A stretch of DNA of 64,000 nt from Lachnospiraceae bacterium 10-1 (GTDB taxonomy: Bacteria; Bacillota; Clostridia; Lachnospirales; Lachnospiraceae). The position numbers and the translations under genes were made by a program. The DNA lies in NCBI GenBank assembly GCA_000403495.2, contig KE159817.1, positions 397,276-461,275 on the forward strand, written 5' to 3'. Below the pieces are notes generated by a model that had not been told where the DNA came from, made no database searches, and saw nothing but the letters and a program-made list of their open reading frames with translations. Numbering within the stretch: position 1 is the stretch's first letter; each line of letters opens with the position of its first letter. Below, one piece after another: positions 40,144-48,898 of the stretch.

Positions 40144-40740
40144 TCATCCCTGTCCTTCTGTTTCCGCATCCACCGCCTTTGGTTCCGGCAGATACACGCT
40201 CTTATACCAGTTGGCATACGTCTCCGCAGATGTCTTATTGCCCGTCTTGGCTTTCACATAGCCGCTCGCCAGCGGCCTTGCCTTGATGGTCAGCGTCTCG
40301 GTCTGCACCTCCCGGCTCTCCTCATTGGTCTTGCCCTCGATCTTGGGGCGGCTTGCGGAACAGTTATACAGCACATGGCGGATTTTGCGGATGTCGCCGT
40401 CAAACTCAAAGAGCAGCGCAAAGGCCGCAGTCTCGGAATGGGCGTTCTCCACAAGCACTTCATTATTATCCGCTTCCTCTTTCAGCACGTCCGTGCGGAA
40501 ACTTTCAGGGATGAGGGCAAGCTCCAAGTCGCCGTCATAGCCCATGTTGTTGGCTATGATGTAATACTCGATACCGTCCGCATAGAACGATTCCGGCTCC
40601 CCGTTGGGGTCCAGGGCAATGGAAACTGCTCCGGGCATCGCCACGGGCGTCTCAAATCCCATCTCCCCATTCTCCTGTGTTTTCTGCAAAGCATAGTGGC
40701 AGTTGCAGATATTAAATTTCACTTTATTGTTGTTCTTCAT
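40144..40740 (-). CDS. Major tail protein
   Basis: About 198 residues, MKNNNKVKFNICNCHYALQK onward, a phi13/TP901-type tail tube subunit: ETPVAMPGAVSIALDPNGEP, ADGIEYYIIANNMGYDGDLE, LALIPESF, and SETAAFALLFEFDGDIRKIR with a C-terminal NKTSAETYANWYKSVYLP. GGAGG lies before ATG 40740; the longer reading overlaps the preceding gene. It polymerises around the tape measure. Confidence 0.88.
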   Translation of the reverse strand: MKNNNKVKFNICNCHYALQKTQENGEMGFETPVAMPGAVSIALDPNGEPESFYADGIEYYIIANNMGYDGDLELALIPESFRTDVLKEEADNNEVLVENAHSETAAFALLFEFDGDIRKIRHVLYNCSASRPKIEGKTNEESREVQTETLTIKARPLASGYVKAKTGNKTSAETYANWYKSVYLPEPKAVDAETEGQG

Positions 40741-40741
40741 T

Positions 40742-41059
40742 TCAGACCTCCATTTCATACAAGACTTCATACAGTTTTTCCGACTCAATCCACGTCTCGC
40801 TCTTGCCATAGAAGATACCATGTTTGAGAAGTACCGCCTCTATGGTTTCTTCCAGTTCCGGGTTTTTCAGATCGGTGTACAGTTCAATGTCAAGCTGATT
40901 TATTTTGAAATATGCAATCCCGTCCGCCGCGAAATTCGCAGCTTTGGGATATAAAAATACGAGGAAGGGCGGCTCCGGGGATTCGCCCTCCACGAAATGG
41001 TCATAGGCGAAGGGCAGCCCCATTTCCTCCATCATCTTCAATACATCATCGTGCTTCAT
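40742..41059 (-). CDS. Tail completion/terminator-like protein
   Basis: A 105-residue protein, MKHDDVLKMMEEMGLPFAYD, FVEGESPEPPFLVFLYPKAA, QLDIELYTDLKNPELEETIE. The size and position between the gp10-like and major tail genes match the tail terminator (DUF806/gp17-like) slot. Ends overlap or abut both neighbours. Family call by context. Confidence 0.72.
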   Translation of the reverse strand: MKHDDVLKMMEEMGLPFAYDHFVEGESPEPPFLVFLYPKAANFAADGIAYFKINQLDIELYTDLKNPELEETIEAVLLKHGIFYGKSETWIESEKLYEVLYEMEV

Positions 41060-41439
41060 CCTTCCAGCCCCCTTTTGATGCCCTCTTCCAGTTCCCGGAT
41101 GCCCGCCCGTTCCGCAGGGGCGATGTGTGGGAATGCCCGCACCCTCCCGCCGCCCCGCTTGGCATGGCCTTTCTCCAGAAGATGGGTGAGCTGGTAACGC
41201 TTTTTGTTATGCACCACCAGTTCCAGTGCATTGGCGGTCTCTTTCTGCTTTTTCACAGCCCATCCCTTTTTGTACTGCCCCGTCCGGACCGGGGCATTGG
41301 CTTTCACTTCCGATTTCACCGTGTTCCCGGCTTTGGTGACGCAGTCCTTCATCACGTCCGTGGCAAGCCCGGCATACTCGATCAGGCCGTCCATGACCGC
41401 CTCCGCCATCTGCTCAATGGATACTTTTCTTTCAGACAT
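41056..41439 (-). CDS. HK97 gp10-like head-tail joining protein
   Basis: A 127-residue protein: MSERKVSIEQMAEAVMDGLI, VKSEVKANAPVRTGQYKKGW, VVHNKKRYQLTHLLEKGHAK and a GGRVRAFPHIAPA tail. The APVRTGxYKxxW and HLLExGHAKR...GxVxxxPHIxPA motifs define the HK97-gp10 (PF04883) family. It overlaps the next gene by 4 bp. Confidence 0.9.
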   Translation of the reverse strand: MSERKVSIEQMAEAVMDGLIEYAGLATDVMKDCVTKAGNTVKSEVKANAPVRTGQYKKGWAVKKQKETANALELVVHNKKRYQLTHLLEKGHAKRGGGRVRAFPHIAPAERAGIRELEEGIKRGLEG

Positions 41440-41469
41440 TCCTACCTCTTTTCCAAAGGGAGAATTTAT

Positions 41470-41808
41470 TCAGCCTCCCCTTTTTTCCAAAGCCGCCCGC
41501 AGCTTTATGGTTTTATTCTGATATTTCACGTTGTCGATAAATGTGATGTTATACACCTGCCCCCGGAACAGGATGCGGAAATGCTCCGTGTCTATTTCTT
41601 TTACCTCAGAACAGTACCGTATGAGGAAAAACACTTCTTTCTCCGCATTAAGCTGCGCCGCCTCCCAATACTCCTTCCCGGAAAGGTTATTCACATAGGC
41701 ATGGCAGGCAAAATAATCCTGCCACGATAAAATGTGGTTCCCGGCTCTGTCATTGCCCGCCACGCTCTTCTGAATGATTATCCTGTCCTTCCATTCCCCA
41801 AGCGCCAT
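41470..41808 (-). CDS. Phage head closure / head-tail adaptor protein
   Basis: A 112-residue beta-rich protein: MALGEWKDRIIIQKSVAGND, HILSWQDYFACHAYVNNLSG, EYWEAAQLNAEKEVFFLIRY, FRILFRGQVYNITFIDNVKY. This is the SPP1 gp16-like/head-closure pattern (PF05521). Starts one base into the stop of the upstream connector gene. Confidence 0.88.
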   Translation of the reverse strand: MALGEWKDRIIIQKSVAGNDRAGNHILSWQDYFACHAYVNNLSGKEYWEAAQLNAEKEVFFLIRYCSEVKEIDTEHFRILFRGQVYNITFIDNVKYQNKTIKLRAALEKRGG

Positions 41809-42086
41809 CAGAACACCTCTTTCCGTATGCCAAACAGCAGGGAGCGCAGCGTCTGAACTAACTCCCCATGATCTGCCTGCTCCCGGTGTTCATATAGATA
41901 AGCGGCGGCATAGAGGACGGCAATCCGCACCATAGGCAGATGCGCTTCCAGTTCTGATAATTCCATCCGCGCCACATCCGCACACAGTCTCTCCCCGGTC
42001 TCAATCAGCCCGGAAATGAAACCATCCTCATCACTGCTGTCCACCCGGAGATACTGCTTCGTTTCCTCCAATGTCAGGACTGCCAT
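41808..42086 (-). CDS. Head-tail connector, gp6-like
   Basis: Ninety-two residues, MAVLTLEETKQYLRVDSSDE and DGFISGLIETGERLCADVAR, then VRIAVLYAAAYLYEHREQAD. These are the hallmarks of Phage_connect_1 / gp6-like proteins (PF05135) that form a ring under the portal. GGAGG lies eight bases before the ATG. Confidence 0.9.
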   Translation of the reverse strand: MAVLTLEETKQYLRVDSSDEDGFISGLIETGERLCADVARMELSELEAHLPMVRIAVLYAAAYLYEHREQADHGELVQTLRSLLFGIRKEVF

Positions 42087-42103
42087 CCATGCCGCCTCCC
42101 TTC

Positions 42104-43318
42104 TTATGATGCTGATGATGCAGAAGATTTCACCTTCATGGTCTTCACTGCCTCTGACAGAATCAGCTTGCCGTCCACCCTCTGGCTTGCGAGGAATCCC
42201 ACCTGCCCGGTTGCCGCAAACAGTTCATTCAGACGCTTGAAGGAGCGCCCCTGCCTGTCAGCAATCCAGTAATAGGAAAAGTCTCCAAATGCCATCACCT
42301 TACTGCCCGCCGCTGCTTCCGGCACATAGGAGGAAGTGTGGTAAGGGCGGTTCAGGATCATGTCCGGCACGCCTGCCTGGACACTCGGCTGCCAGATATA
42401 ATTTCCATTGTTATCCTTTAACTTCCGCAGGGCTTTCACGGTGGTGTCATTCAGCACCCACACAGCCTTTTTACGGTAAGGCGCTTTCAGGGAATAAAAT
42501 AAATCCATCACATCATCAAAGGTGATATTCGCCGTGGAAGTGGTCACGCCATCGGAAGCGCCGCCCGTGGCGTTCAGGATGCCAGTAGGCTTGCCTTTGC
42601 CGTCCCCAATGAAAAAGGCTTCCTCCTCCTTGGTCCCGATCCTGCGTCCGAACTCCTTGGAGATGTAAGCCTCTAAGTTGAATACATTGTCATTCAGTAA
42701 CTCATCCGATACCTTGATCATGGTCGCCACCTTGAACGCGCCGATGGATACCTGCCCGAAGGAATCGTCCGATTCCGGGTATGCCCCTTCCTCATCAATC
42801 CATGCCGCCTCGCCTTTGGATGCCACCACGGGAATCTTCCTGTCGCCGCTGGAGGTCTGGATGACTGTGGCAAGGCCCCGGAAACAGTTCTCTTCCTCCA
42901 AAGCCTCCACCAGCGTATGCTCGAACTCGTCCGGCACAAGGTAGCCGCCCTCGGAATCCGTACCCACCTGCAGGGCATTCTCCACATCGAAGAAGTTCTT
43001 CCGGCGCATAGCGTTCCAGAACGTCCTCCTGTAATTATCAGTCGCCCTGCCCGTCTTTTCCTCCCCGTCCGGGTGGTTGTTGGGCTTGTTGGTAATCGGC
43101 TCGGAGGTGGGCTTATTCAGCTCCGCGTCAATGGCGGCCTGCCGCTCCAGGCGCTCGATCTCCTTCCCCAAATCCACCACTTCTTTCTCCATCTTCTCAT
43201 AGGCGACGGTGTCCTCTGCGGAAAGCAGCCCGTCCTCGCCGCGCTTGCTGTCGAGGAACTTCTTTGCCGCCTCCCATGCCTTTGCCCGTTTCTCCCTCAG
43301 TTCCAAAATCCTGCTCAT
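42104..43318 (-). CDS. Major capsid protein, HK97 fold
   Basis: About 404 residues. N-terminal delta/scaffold coiled coil (MSRILELREKRAKAWEAAKK, EKEVVDLGKEIERLERQAAI), Pro/Asn linker, then the HK97 fold: SEGGYLVPDEFEHTLVEALE, CFRGLATVIQTSSGDRKIPV, ESDDSFGQVSIGAFKVATMI, EFGRRIGTKEEEAFFIGDG and MILNRPYHTSSYVP. The protease gene just upstream should remove the delta domain near residue ~100. GGAGG sits just before ATG 43318. Confidence 0.95.
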   Translation of the reverse strand: MSRILELREKRAKAWEAAKKFLDSKRGEDGLLSAEDTVAYEKMEKEVVDLGKEIERLERQAAIDAELNKPTSEPITNKPNNHPDGEEKTGRATDNYRRTFWNAMRRKNFFDVENALQVGTDSEGGYLVPDEFEHTLVEALEEENCFRGLATVIQTSSGDRKIPVVASKGEAAWIDEEGAYPESDDSFGQVSIGAFKVATMIKVSDELLNDNVFNLEAYISKEFGRRIGTKEEEAFFIGDGKGKPTGILNATGGASDGVTTSTANITFDDVMDLFYSLKAPYRKKAVWVLNDTTVKALRKLKDNNGNYIWQPSVQAGVPDMILNRPYHTSSYVPEAAAGSKVMAFGDFSYYWIADRQGRSFKRLNELFAATGQVGFLASQRVDGKLILSEAVKTMKVKSSASSAS

Positions 43319-43337
43319 AACATTTCCCTCCATAAAT

Positions 43338-44051
43338 TTAATGTGATAATAACTGTAAACGCTTCTCTAACTGCTCAATGGGTACTTTTGCCTCCGGCTT
43401 TTTCGGAATCAGCTTGGTCAGCAGGGAATTGGTCACCGCCGTCCGGGAGAACATCAGCCCTTCCAGCTCTTTCTCTTTATCCCTTTCTTCTGTATCTTCT
43501 TTCCCGTGCAGGATGCCGTCCGCAAAGCCCAGCTCCACGGCCTTCTTCGCGTTAAACCACGATTCCGCATCCATGAGGTGGGATATCCTCTTACGGTCCA
43601 TCCCGGTCTTGATCTCGTAGGCGTTCATGATGCCCTCTTTCACTTCATCCAGCATCTCCCCCGCCTTCTGCATCTCTTTGGAATCCCCTATCGCCACGGT
43701 GATGGGATTGTGGATCATCATCATGGCAAGGGGCGACATCAGCACCGTGGTGCCTGCCATAGCGATAACGGAGGCTGCCGAAGCCGCCAGCGCGTCCACC
43801 TTCACGGTCACATCGCCCTTGTACTCCATGAGCATGTTGTAGATTTGTGCAGCGGCGTACACATCGCCGCCCGGTGAATTGATCCACACGGTGATATTAC
43901 CACTCCCGGCATTCAGCTCCTTTGCAAATAGCGCCGGGGTCACTTCATCCCCGTACCATGTTTCATCCGAAATCTCACCGTTCAGCACGAGGGTGCGCTC
44001 TTCCTCCCCTCCCGCGTCATTTTTGATCCAGTTCCAGAACTTCCTCTTCAC
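43338..44051 (-). CDS. ClpP-like prohead protease
   Basis: A 237-residue serine protease that processes capsid subunits. SPGGDVYAAAQIYNMLMEYK, nucleophile region VDALAASAASVIAMAGTTVL, MIHNPITVAIGDSKEMQKAG with His, and the Asp in LMDAESWFNAKKAVELGFAD give the ClpP triad. GTG start at 44051 after GGAGGG. C-terminal residues (LLTKLIPKKPEAKVPIEQLE) extend as a coil. Upstream is an unusual ~670-bp non-coding gap to the portal gene. Confidence 0.94.
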   Translation of the reverse strand: MKRKFWNWIKNDAGGEEERTLVLNGEISDETWYGDEVTPALFAKELNAGSGNITVWINSPGGDVYAAAQIYNMLMEYKGDVTVKVDALAASAASVIAMAGTTVLMSPLAMMMIHNPITVAIGDSKEMQKAGEMLDEVKEGIMNAYEIKTGMDRKRISHLMDAESWFNAKKAVELGFADGILHGKEDTEERDKEKELEGLMFSRTAVTNSLLTKLIPKKPEAKVPIEQLEKRLQLLSH

Positions 44052-44080
44052 TCTTTCAGCCCTCCTGTCTCCTGAAATAC

Positions 44081-44683
44081 TGTGTTATAACACACGCTGC
44101 TTTTACTACAGCTAAAACAAGGTGTGCCAAAAACACACCCTGAAATCCCTGCCAATTCCCACAAACTCCCTGTTTACGGCACTTTCCGCATCCTGCCAGT
44201 GATAGCAGGATGCCGTCACAATACTGTCAGACAGGGAATCCGATCCTCTGGTTCAGGAAAAGTAATTCTATAGTGTTACCGACAGCGGAACTGTCACCTT
44301 CCGCCACTGCCGCTGTCCTGATACTGGACACGGCATTTGTTATCTGTGGCAGAACAATTGTCCGCTTAAAGTAGTCAACATGTGCTTTAAAACACACCCT
44401 CCAATTCCCGCAATCCCCAAAGAATCCCCAATTTATGGCATTCCTGCGGCTGTCCGGCTTCAGGACGCACCGGGTGGTTTCAGCGCCTCTAAAATCACCG
44501 TACCTTACCTGTTGGTATCGATCAGTGTGTTTTAAGGCACACCAAAAACCGCCCCTCTTTCCCGGAAACGCCCTGTTTACGGCGTTCCTGCGGCTTTTTC
44601 CTATACAACAAGGTGCAGTATCTGAACCAGTAGTATAACTGCCGATGCAACCGTCCTGTAGTTTCACTGTGCTTAAAAGCACA
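44081..44683. repeat. Array of palindromic repeats between portal and protease genes
   Basis: Five palindromes at 44081-44094 (TGTGTTATAACACA, perfect), 44121-44139 (GGTGTG..CACACC), 44381-44396 (TGTGCTTTAAAACACA), 44526-44541 (TGTGTTTTAAGGCACA) and 44668-44683 (TGTGCTTAAAAGCACA, perfect). Three are followed by a related ~60-bp block ending in (CCTGTTTACGGC)(N)TTCC, with GCGGC after two of them. A leftward open frame (44682-44227) repeats RRNAxN and (C/R)xxKAH-type peptides from these units but has no RBS or family and is judged non-coding. The gap of ~670 bp is exceptional in a head module. Confidence 0.7.
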
Positions 44684-44725
44684 TATAGAATATAAAAATC
44701 CGTTGTATCATTCTGTCCCTGCAGT

Positions 44726-45994
44726 TTAAGTCTCCGGGGAATCCCCCTGCTTCCCCGGAATTCTCCCGAAAAGTCCTGCGTCCTTTAATCGGCATAGGTT
44801 CCCGTTGGTGAGAAAAAATTCACCACCCTCCTCCACGGGTATCAAATCCATGCTTTCCAGCCGCCGTATATCATTCGGACACATGAAGCCGTTCTGTATG
44901 CCGATGGAATAGCCTTTCATCCGGCTTTCATAATCGCCCCGGAGCAGGCCGTCCACGTTCATCTTCACGAAATACTCCCGCTTCTCCTGCGGAAGGAACA
45001 ATGCTTTCTGTATGGACTGCTCCCACCGGATCACCCACGGGTCTAAGGTATATTTCACGAATTCCAGTGACTGCTGCTCAATGTTGGAAAAGCTGCTCTT
45101 ATCCAAATCCCCCACCATGTGGGGCGGGATGCGGTACAGCCGCGCGATCTCGTCTATCTGGAATTTCCTCGTTTCCAAAAACTGTGCCTCCTCCGGGGGA
45201 ATCCCGATCTGTTGGTACTTCATGCCTTCTTCCAAAACTGCCACCTTCCCGGCATTCTTGGAACCGCCATAGACGGAATGCCAACTCTCCCTTACCCTTG
45301 CCGGGTCTTTCAACACACCCGGATGCTCCAGCACCCCGCCCGGTGTCGCCCCGTTCTCGAAAAAGGACGCGCCGTATTCCTCGCAGGCCAGCGTCATGCC
45401 CACCGCGTTCTTTGCCATAGCGATGGGCGAATACCCCACCAGCCCGTCAAAGCCCAGCCCCGGTATATGCAGCACATCCTCCGGCTTAAGGCGCACGCGC
45501 CCGTATTCGGAAAAGTTGGGGTTCTCATCGGTGTTCCGGGTGTAAGTGTAGAAAAGCCGCCCATGCTCATCCCGGTCAACCTCCATCTTGTCCGGGAGCA
45601 ATGGATATAAAGATAACACCCTGCCGCTCCCGTCCCGGATGATCTGCGCATAGGCATTTCCCCATATGAGAAGGTGGCTCATCAGCGTCTCCCGGAACAC
45701 GAAGGAAGTCATCTCCGGGTTCGGCTCGTCATGGAGCAGGTAATATAATGGGTGGTCATACACCCGCTCCTTCCCGGTCTCCGTATAGCGGTACACATGG
45801 ATCGGCAGGGACGCAATGGCCTCCGCCAGTATCCGCACACAGGAATAGACCGCCGTGGTCTGCATGGCGGTACGCTCATTCACATTTTTCCCGCTGGTGC
45901 TTCTCCCAAAGAAAAAGGAATAAGCCTGACCGCCGTAGCTGTCCTTTGGCTTATCCCTTGCGCCCCTTGTTCCAAAAATGGATGGTAGTTTCAT
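44726..45994 (-). CDS. Portal protein, HK97 family
   Basis: About 422 residues. MKLPSIFGTRGARD start (ATG 45994, GGGAGG six bases away), then NERTAMQTTAVYSCVRILAE, IASLPIHVYRYTETGKERVY, HPLYYLLHDEPNPEMTSFVF, LLIWGNAYAQIIRD, DVLHIPGLGFDGLVGYSPIA and LEFVKYTLDPWVIRWEQSIQ. This is a textbook phage_portal (PF04860) protein, forming the DNA channel of the head. 13 bp from the terminase stop. Confidence 0.95.
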   Translation of the reverse strand: MKLPSIFGTRGARDKPKDSYGGQAYSFFFGRSTSGKNVNERTAMQTTAVYSCVRILAEAIASLPIHVYRYTETGKERVYDHPLYYLLHDEPNPEMTSFVFRETLMSHLLIWGNAYAQIIRDGSGRVLSLYPLLPDKMEVDRDEHGRLFYTYTRNTDENPNFSEYGRVRLKPEDVLHIPGLGFDGLVGYSPIAMAKNAVGMTLACEEYGASFFENGATPGGVLEHPGVLKDPARVRESWHSVYGGSKNAGKVAVLEEGMKYQQIGIPPEEAQFLETRKFQIDEIARLYRIPPHMVGDLDKSSFSNIEQQSLEFVKYTLDPWVIRWEQSIQKALFLPQEKREYFVKMNVDGLLRGDYESRMKGYSIGIQNGFMCPNDIRRLESMDLIPVEEGGEFFLTNGNLCRLKDAGLFGRIPGKQGDSPET

Positions 45995-46013
45995 AGGCAC
46001 CTCCCTGTATCTG

Positions 46014-47564
46014 TCAAATCGTCAGAATCCCTCTTTCATCGTACACACTTCCCGTGCTGATGCCGCCGTTCCGTATCGCACGGTCAAGCCCCATGATGGT
46101 GGCGACAGCGCCGTCTATCTTCTCCGTGGATTTTTCCTTGTCCGGCTTGATGTTCCCTGCCGGGTCCGTGCGGACGAAGATGTTATCCATCATCCACCGC
46201 AGCACCGGGTGTCCCCCGTGGGCGATGTTCTTCTCCAGCACCAGCTCCATCAGCCGCTTGGTGGGCGGCGACATATCCTTAAAGCCCTGCCCGAAGGGAA
46301 CCACGGTAAATCCCAGCCCCTCAAGGTTCTGCACCATCTGCACCGCGCCCCACCTGTCGAATGCAATCTCCTTGATGTGGAACTTCCTGCCGAGATCATC
46401 AATGAAATTTTCAATGAATCCATAATGGATCACATTTCCTTCCGTGGTCTGCAAATATCCCTGCCGTTCCCACACATCATATGGCACATGGTCCCGGCGC
46501 ACACGCAGGCGCATATTTTCTTCCGGTATCCAGAAGTACGGAAGTAAAATATATTTTTCCGTATCGTTCCGGGGCGGGAAAACTAAAACAAAAGCAGTGA
46601 TGTCAATGGAACTGGATAAATCCAAGCCTCCGTAACATTCCCGCCCCAGCACTTCCCGCTCATCCACGGGGAAAGCGCAGGCATCCCACTTCTCCATCTG
46701 CATCCACCTTGTGGACTGCTTCACCCACTGGTTCAGGCGTAACTGCCGGAAGATATTTTCCTCCGCAGGATTGTCCTTTGCACTCAGATACGCATTCCGC
46801 ACTTTCTCGATGTCAATGGTATGCCCCAGCGAGGGGTTCGCTTTCCTCCACACATCCTCTGATGACCAGTCCGCATCATCGGATGCGCCGTAGATAACGG
46901 GATAGAAGGTGGGGTCTATCTTCCTGCCCTGCAGGATGTCCTCCGCCTTCTGGTGCTGCTCGAAACAGACGGAATGGCGGTCTGTTCCGGCTGTAGTTAT
47001 TAAAAAGAATAACGGCTGCGTCCTGGCATCGCCGGAGCCTTTGGTCATGACATCGAACAGTTCCCGGTTCGGCTGGCTGTGCAGCTCGTCAAAAATGACT
47101 GCGTGGACGTTCAGCCCATGCTTGGTGTAGGCTTCCGCGGAAAGCACTTGATAAAAACTGTTCGTTGGCTTATACACCAGCCGCTTTACTGACATAACGG
47201 GCTTGATGCGTTTCTTTAATGCCGGACACTGCTCCACCATATCCACCGCCACGTCAAAGACGATGGATGCCTGCTGACGGTCAGAGGCACAGCCGTAAAC
47301 CTCTGCGCCCCACTCATTATCACCGCAGGTCATGTACAGAGCCACGCCCGCCGCCAGCTCCGATTTCCCGTTTTTCTTTGGGATTTCCACATAGGCAGTG
47401 TTGTACTGCCTGTAACCGTTCTCCTTCACCGTGCCGAACACGTCCCGGATGACCGTCTCCTGCCACGGGAGCAGTTCAAAGGGCTGCCCCCGCCATTTCC
47501 CTTTGGTATGTTTCAGGCAGTTAATGAAATCTACCGTCCGTTTCGCCTTTCCCTCATCAAACAC
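46014..47564 (-). CDS. Terminase large subunit
   Basis: A 516-residue packaging ATPase/nuclease. ATPase motifs: adenine-binding PFELLPWQETVIRDVFG, Walker A-like EIPKKNGKSELAAGVAL, Walker B VHAVIFDELHSQ, C-motif LFFLITTAG; RNase H-like nuclease with YGGLDLSSSIDITAFVLVFP and DPAGNIKPDKEKS. GTG start at 47564 immediately overlaps the small subunit stop, with GGGGG as RBS; the N-terminus is a few residues shorter than in relatives. Typical of HK97/phage_terminase_1 (PF03354). Confidence 0.94.
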   Translation of the reverse strand: MFDEGKAKRTVDFINCLKHTKGKWRGQPFELLPWQETVIRDVFGTVKENGYRQYNTAYVEIPKKNGKSELAAGVALYMTCGDNEWGAEVYGCASDRQQASIVFDVAVDMVEQCPALKKRIKPVMSVKRLVYKPTNSFYQVLSAEAYTKHGLNVHAVIFDELHSQPNRELFDVMTKGSGDARTQPLFFLITTAGTDRHSVCFEQHQKAEDILQGRKIDPTFYPVIYGASDDADWSSEDVWRKANPSLGHTIDIEKVRNAYLSAKDNPAEENIFRQLRLNQWVKQSTRWMQMEKWDACAFPVDEREVLGRECYGGLDLSSSIDITAFVLVFPPRNDTEKYILLPYFWIPEENMRLRVRRDHVPYDVWERQGYLQTTEGNVIHYGFIENFIDDLGRKFHIKEIAFDRWGAVQMVQNLEGLGFTVVPFGQGFKDMSPPTKRLMELVLEKNIAHGGHPVLRWMMDNIFVRTDPAGNIKPDKEKSTEKIDGAVATIMGLDRAIRNGGISTGSVYDERGILTI

Positions 47565-48040
47565 TATCCCCCGCCTCCCTTAAAGAGCAAAAGCTCCATT
47601 GCATCGCTTTCCTTGTCCTCGCCGCCCTCCGCCACGATGCGGCTCCGGGAGGAAGGGGTAAGGCCGAACTGCTCGCAGAAACGGTTCATGATCTTAAGGT
47701 AGGTCTGTGCGATGGACACCTGCGGAACCTGCTGCCAGTAGCCGGAGGGCGTCTTTACGATGGTGCCGTGCTGGGTGATGAATTCCTCCGCCTCTTTCCA
47801 TCTGGCGTATGCCTGGCAGTACCCGGCAAATGCCGCCATGTCTATTTCCGTAAGGATGCCCAGCTTTTCCATCTGCCCCGCCATCCGCTTCCATTCTTTT
47901 TTCGCTTCGCCCTCCAGCCATGCCGGACAGCGGGGCGCTTTCTTTTCCGGCTTCGGCTCGCCCGTGTTCAGGCTGCGCTTGCCGGGGTTGCCCTCCAGCG
48001 CCTTTACCGCTGTGGGCTTTGGTTTCCTTCCGCTCTGCAT
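47564..48040 (-). CDS. Terminase small subunit, P27 family
   Basis: A 158-residue DNA-recognition subunit. MQSGRKPKPTAVKALEGNPG, KAPRCPAWLEGEAKKEWKRM, FAGYCQAYARWKEAEEFITQ and GLTPSSRSRI are the motif series of PF05119. AAGGAGGCGG precedes the ATG. Together with TerL, it starts the head operon, probably read from a promoter in or upstream of the accessory block. Confidence 0.94.
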   Translation of the reverse strand: MQSGRKPKPTAVKALEGNPGKRSLNTGEPKPEKKAPRCPAWLEGEAKKEWKRMAGQMEKLGILTEIDMAAFAGYCQAYARWKEAEEFITQHGTIVKTPSGYWQQVPQVSIAQTYLKIMNRFCEQFGLTPSSRSRIVAEGGEDKESDAMELLLFKGGGG

Positions 48041-48068
48041 CTGTGCCGCCTCCTTCCCTTAAATTTAC

Positions 48069-48108
48069 GCAGCAGAAAAGGGCTCCCGGAGGAACCCTTT
48101 CCCGCTGC
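48069..48108 (-). terminator. Long hairpin between accessory block and terminase genes
   Basis: GCAGC..AAAGGG-TCC / GGA-CCCTTT..GCTGC around CGGA. It is a near-perfect stem downstream of the small gene at 48122; no long T-run, so efficiency is uncertain. Confidence 0.5.
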
Positions 48109-48121
48109 TATGTATGTGCTT

Positions 48122-48316
48122 TTATCTGACCATTATCTTATGGCCCATGACCGTTTTTATCTCTTTTGCGGAAAAATTCCTCGCGTCGCTGTCCGCCCTC
48201 GGCTTTACGTTTGCAATGGCTTCCTCCGCGTCCTTCCCCACCGAAAGCATCTGCCTCGGTAACAAATCTGAAAATGTGTAGTTCCATTCGTAGTAATCCA
48301 CCCTGTATAGTTTCAT
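48122..48316 (-). CDS. Small hypothetical phage protein, 64 residues
   Basis: MKLYRVDYYEWNYTFSDLLP then AEEAIANVKPRADSDARNFS and the closing VMGHKIMVR. A GGAGGG precedes the ATG. Compact alpha/beta appearance, acidic middle. Last gene of the accessory block, followed by a hairpin. No function recognised. Confidence 0.68.
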   Translation of the reverse strand: MKLYRVDYYEWNYTFSDLLPRQMLSVGKDAEEAIANVKPRADSDARNFSAKEIKTVMGHKIMVR

Positions 48317-48336
48317 CCTCTTTCCCTCCTCTGCCT

Positions 48337-48522
48337 TTATCCCTGTTCCGGGAGCGCGTCCGCCGCTGCCCTCGCCGCTGTCAGTGCGTTCTCTTCATAA
48401 AAATATGGGTCAACGCTGCGGGAAACCTCCGCGCCGTTTTTGTCATGGACGCTGAATCCAAACCCAAGCGCCTCATCATCCCATTCTGTCTGCAAATCAT
48501 ATCCGTTGTAAATTTCCTTCAT
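48337..48522 (-). CDS. Small hypothetical phage protein, 61 residues
   Basis: MKEIYNGYDLQTEWDDEALG, FGFSVHDKNGAEVSRSVDPY, and an Ala-rich C-terminal helix TAARAAADALPEQG. Preceded by AGGAGGG. Unknown function; typical of accessory genes shared by Clostridial prophages and ICEs. Confidence 0.68.
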   Translation of the reverse strand: MKEIYNGYDLQTEWDDEALGFGFSVHDKNGAEVSRSVDPYFYEENALTAARAAADALPEQG

Positions 48523-48536
48523 CGTGTTTTTCCCTC

Positions 48537-48773
48537 CTAGTTGTATTCCATGATCAGGATCGCCAGCGCCGCTTTTGTTGCGTCATCCTCCGGCTCGCAG
48601 TCCCATCCCCTGTCGTAGCAGCAGGTGGTCTTCCCGTCTATCTTTATGGCCAGCTTGGAAATCCTCCCGCCGTCAATCCCGTACCTGCTTCCTTCCTCAT
48701 AATGCTTTACCGTATAGCTGCAGGCTGTCATCCTTCCGTCCTGCGGTATCCCGATTACCCCTTTTCTTACCAT
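48537..48773 (-). CDS. Small hypothetical phage protein, DUF7678-like
   Basis: About 78 residues starting MVRKGVIGIPQDGRMTACSY, with YGIDGGRISKLAIKIDGKTT, CCYDRGWDCEPEDDATKAAL. The DRGWDxxPxD...A motif is typical of a small family found in Clostridial mobile elements. CGGAGGG precedes ATG 48773. It is downstream of regulatory module D. Confidence 0.68.
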   Translation of the reverse strand: MVRKGVIGIPQDGRMTACSYTVKHYEEGSRYGIDGGRISKLAIKIDGKTTCCYDRGWDCEPEDDATKAALAILIMEYN

Positions 48774-48802
48774 CCTTTTTCCCTCCGTTTTCCTTTTGTT
48801 AG

Positions 48803-48890
48803 ACACATGTTACCTCTGAACGAAGGTATTATCCACTCAATTCAGAGGCATAAATGTGACAAAGATAACAGCCGGGAATTGTGTACATTA
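48803..48890 (-). promoter_or_regulatory. Conserved phage regulatory module, copy D (88 bp)
   Basis: Nearly identical to 49543-49630 except for an 8-bp variable segment. Contains inverted arms CCTCTGAA (48813-48820) and TTCAGAGG (48841-48848), ATCCACT, and TTGTGTACATTA at the far end. It lies directly upstream of the 48773 gene on the leftward strand. Confidence 0.7.
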
Positions 48891-48898
48891 TGGCGCGG

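Noticed and set aside
44227..44682. 151-codon leftward ORF in the portal-protease gap
   Set aside because: Its peptides repeat because the DNA units repeat, it has no RBS and no domain; better treated as non-coding repeat DNA.
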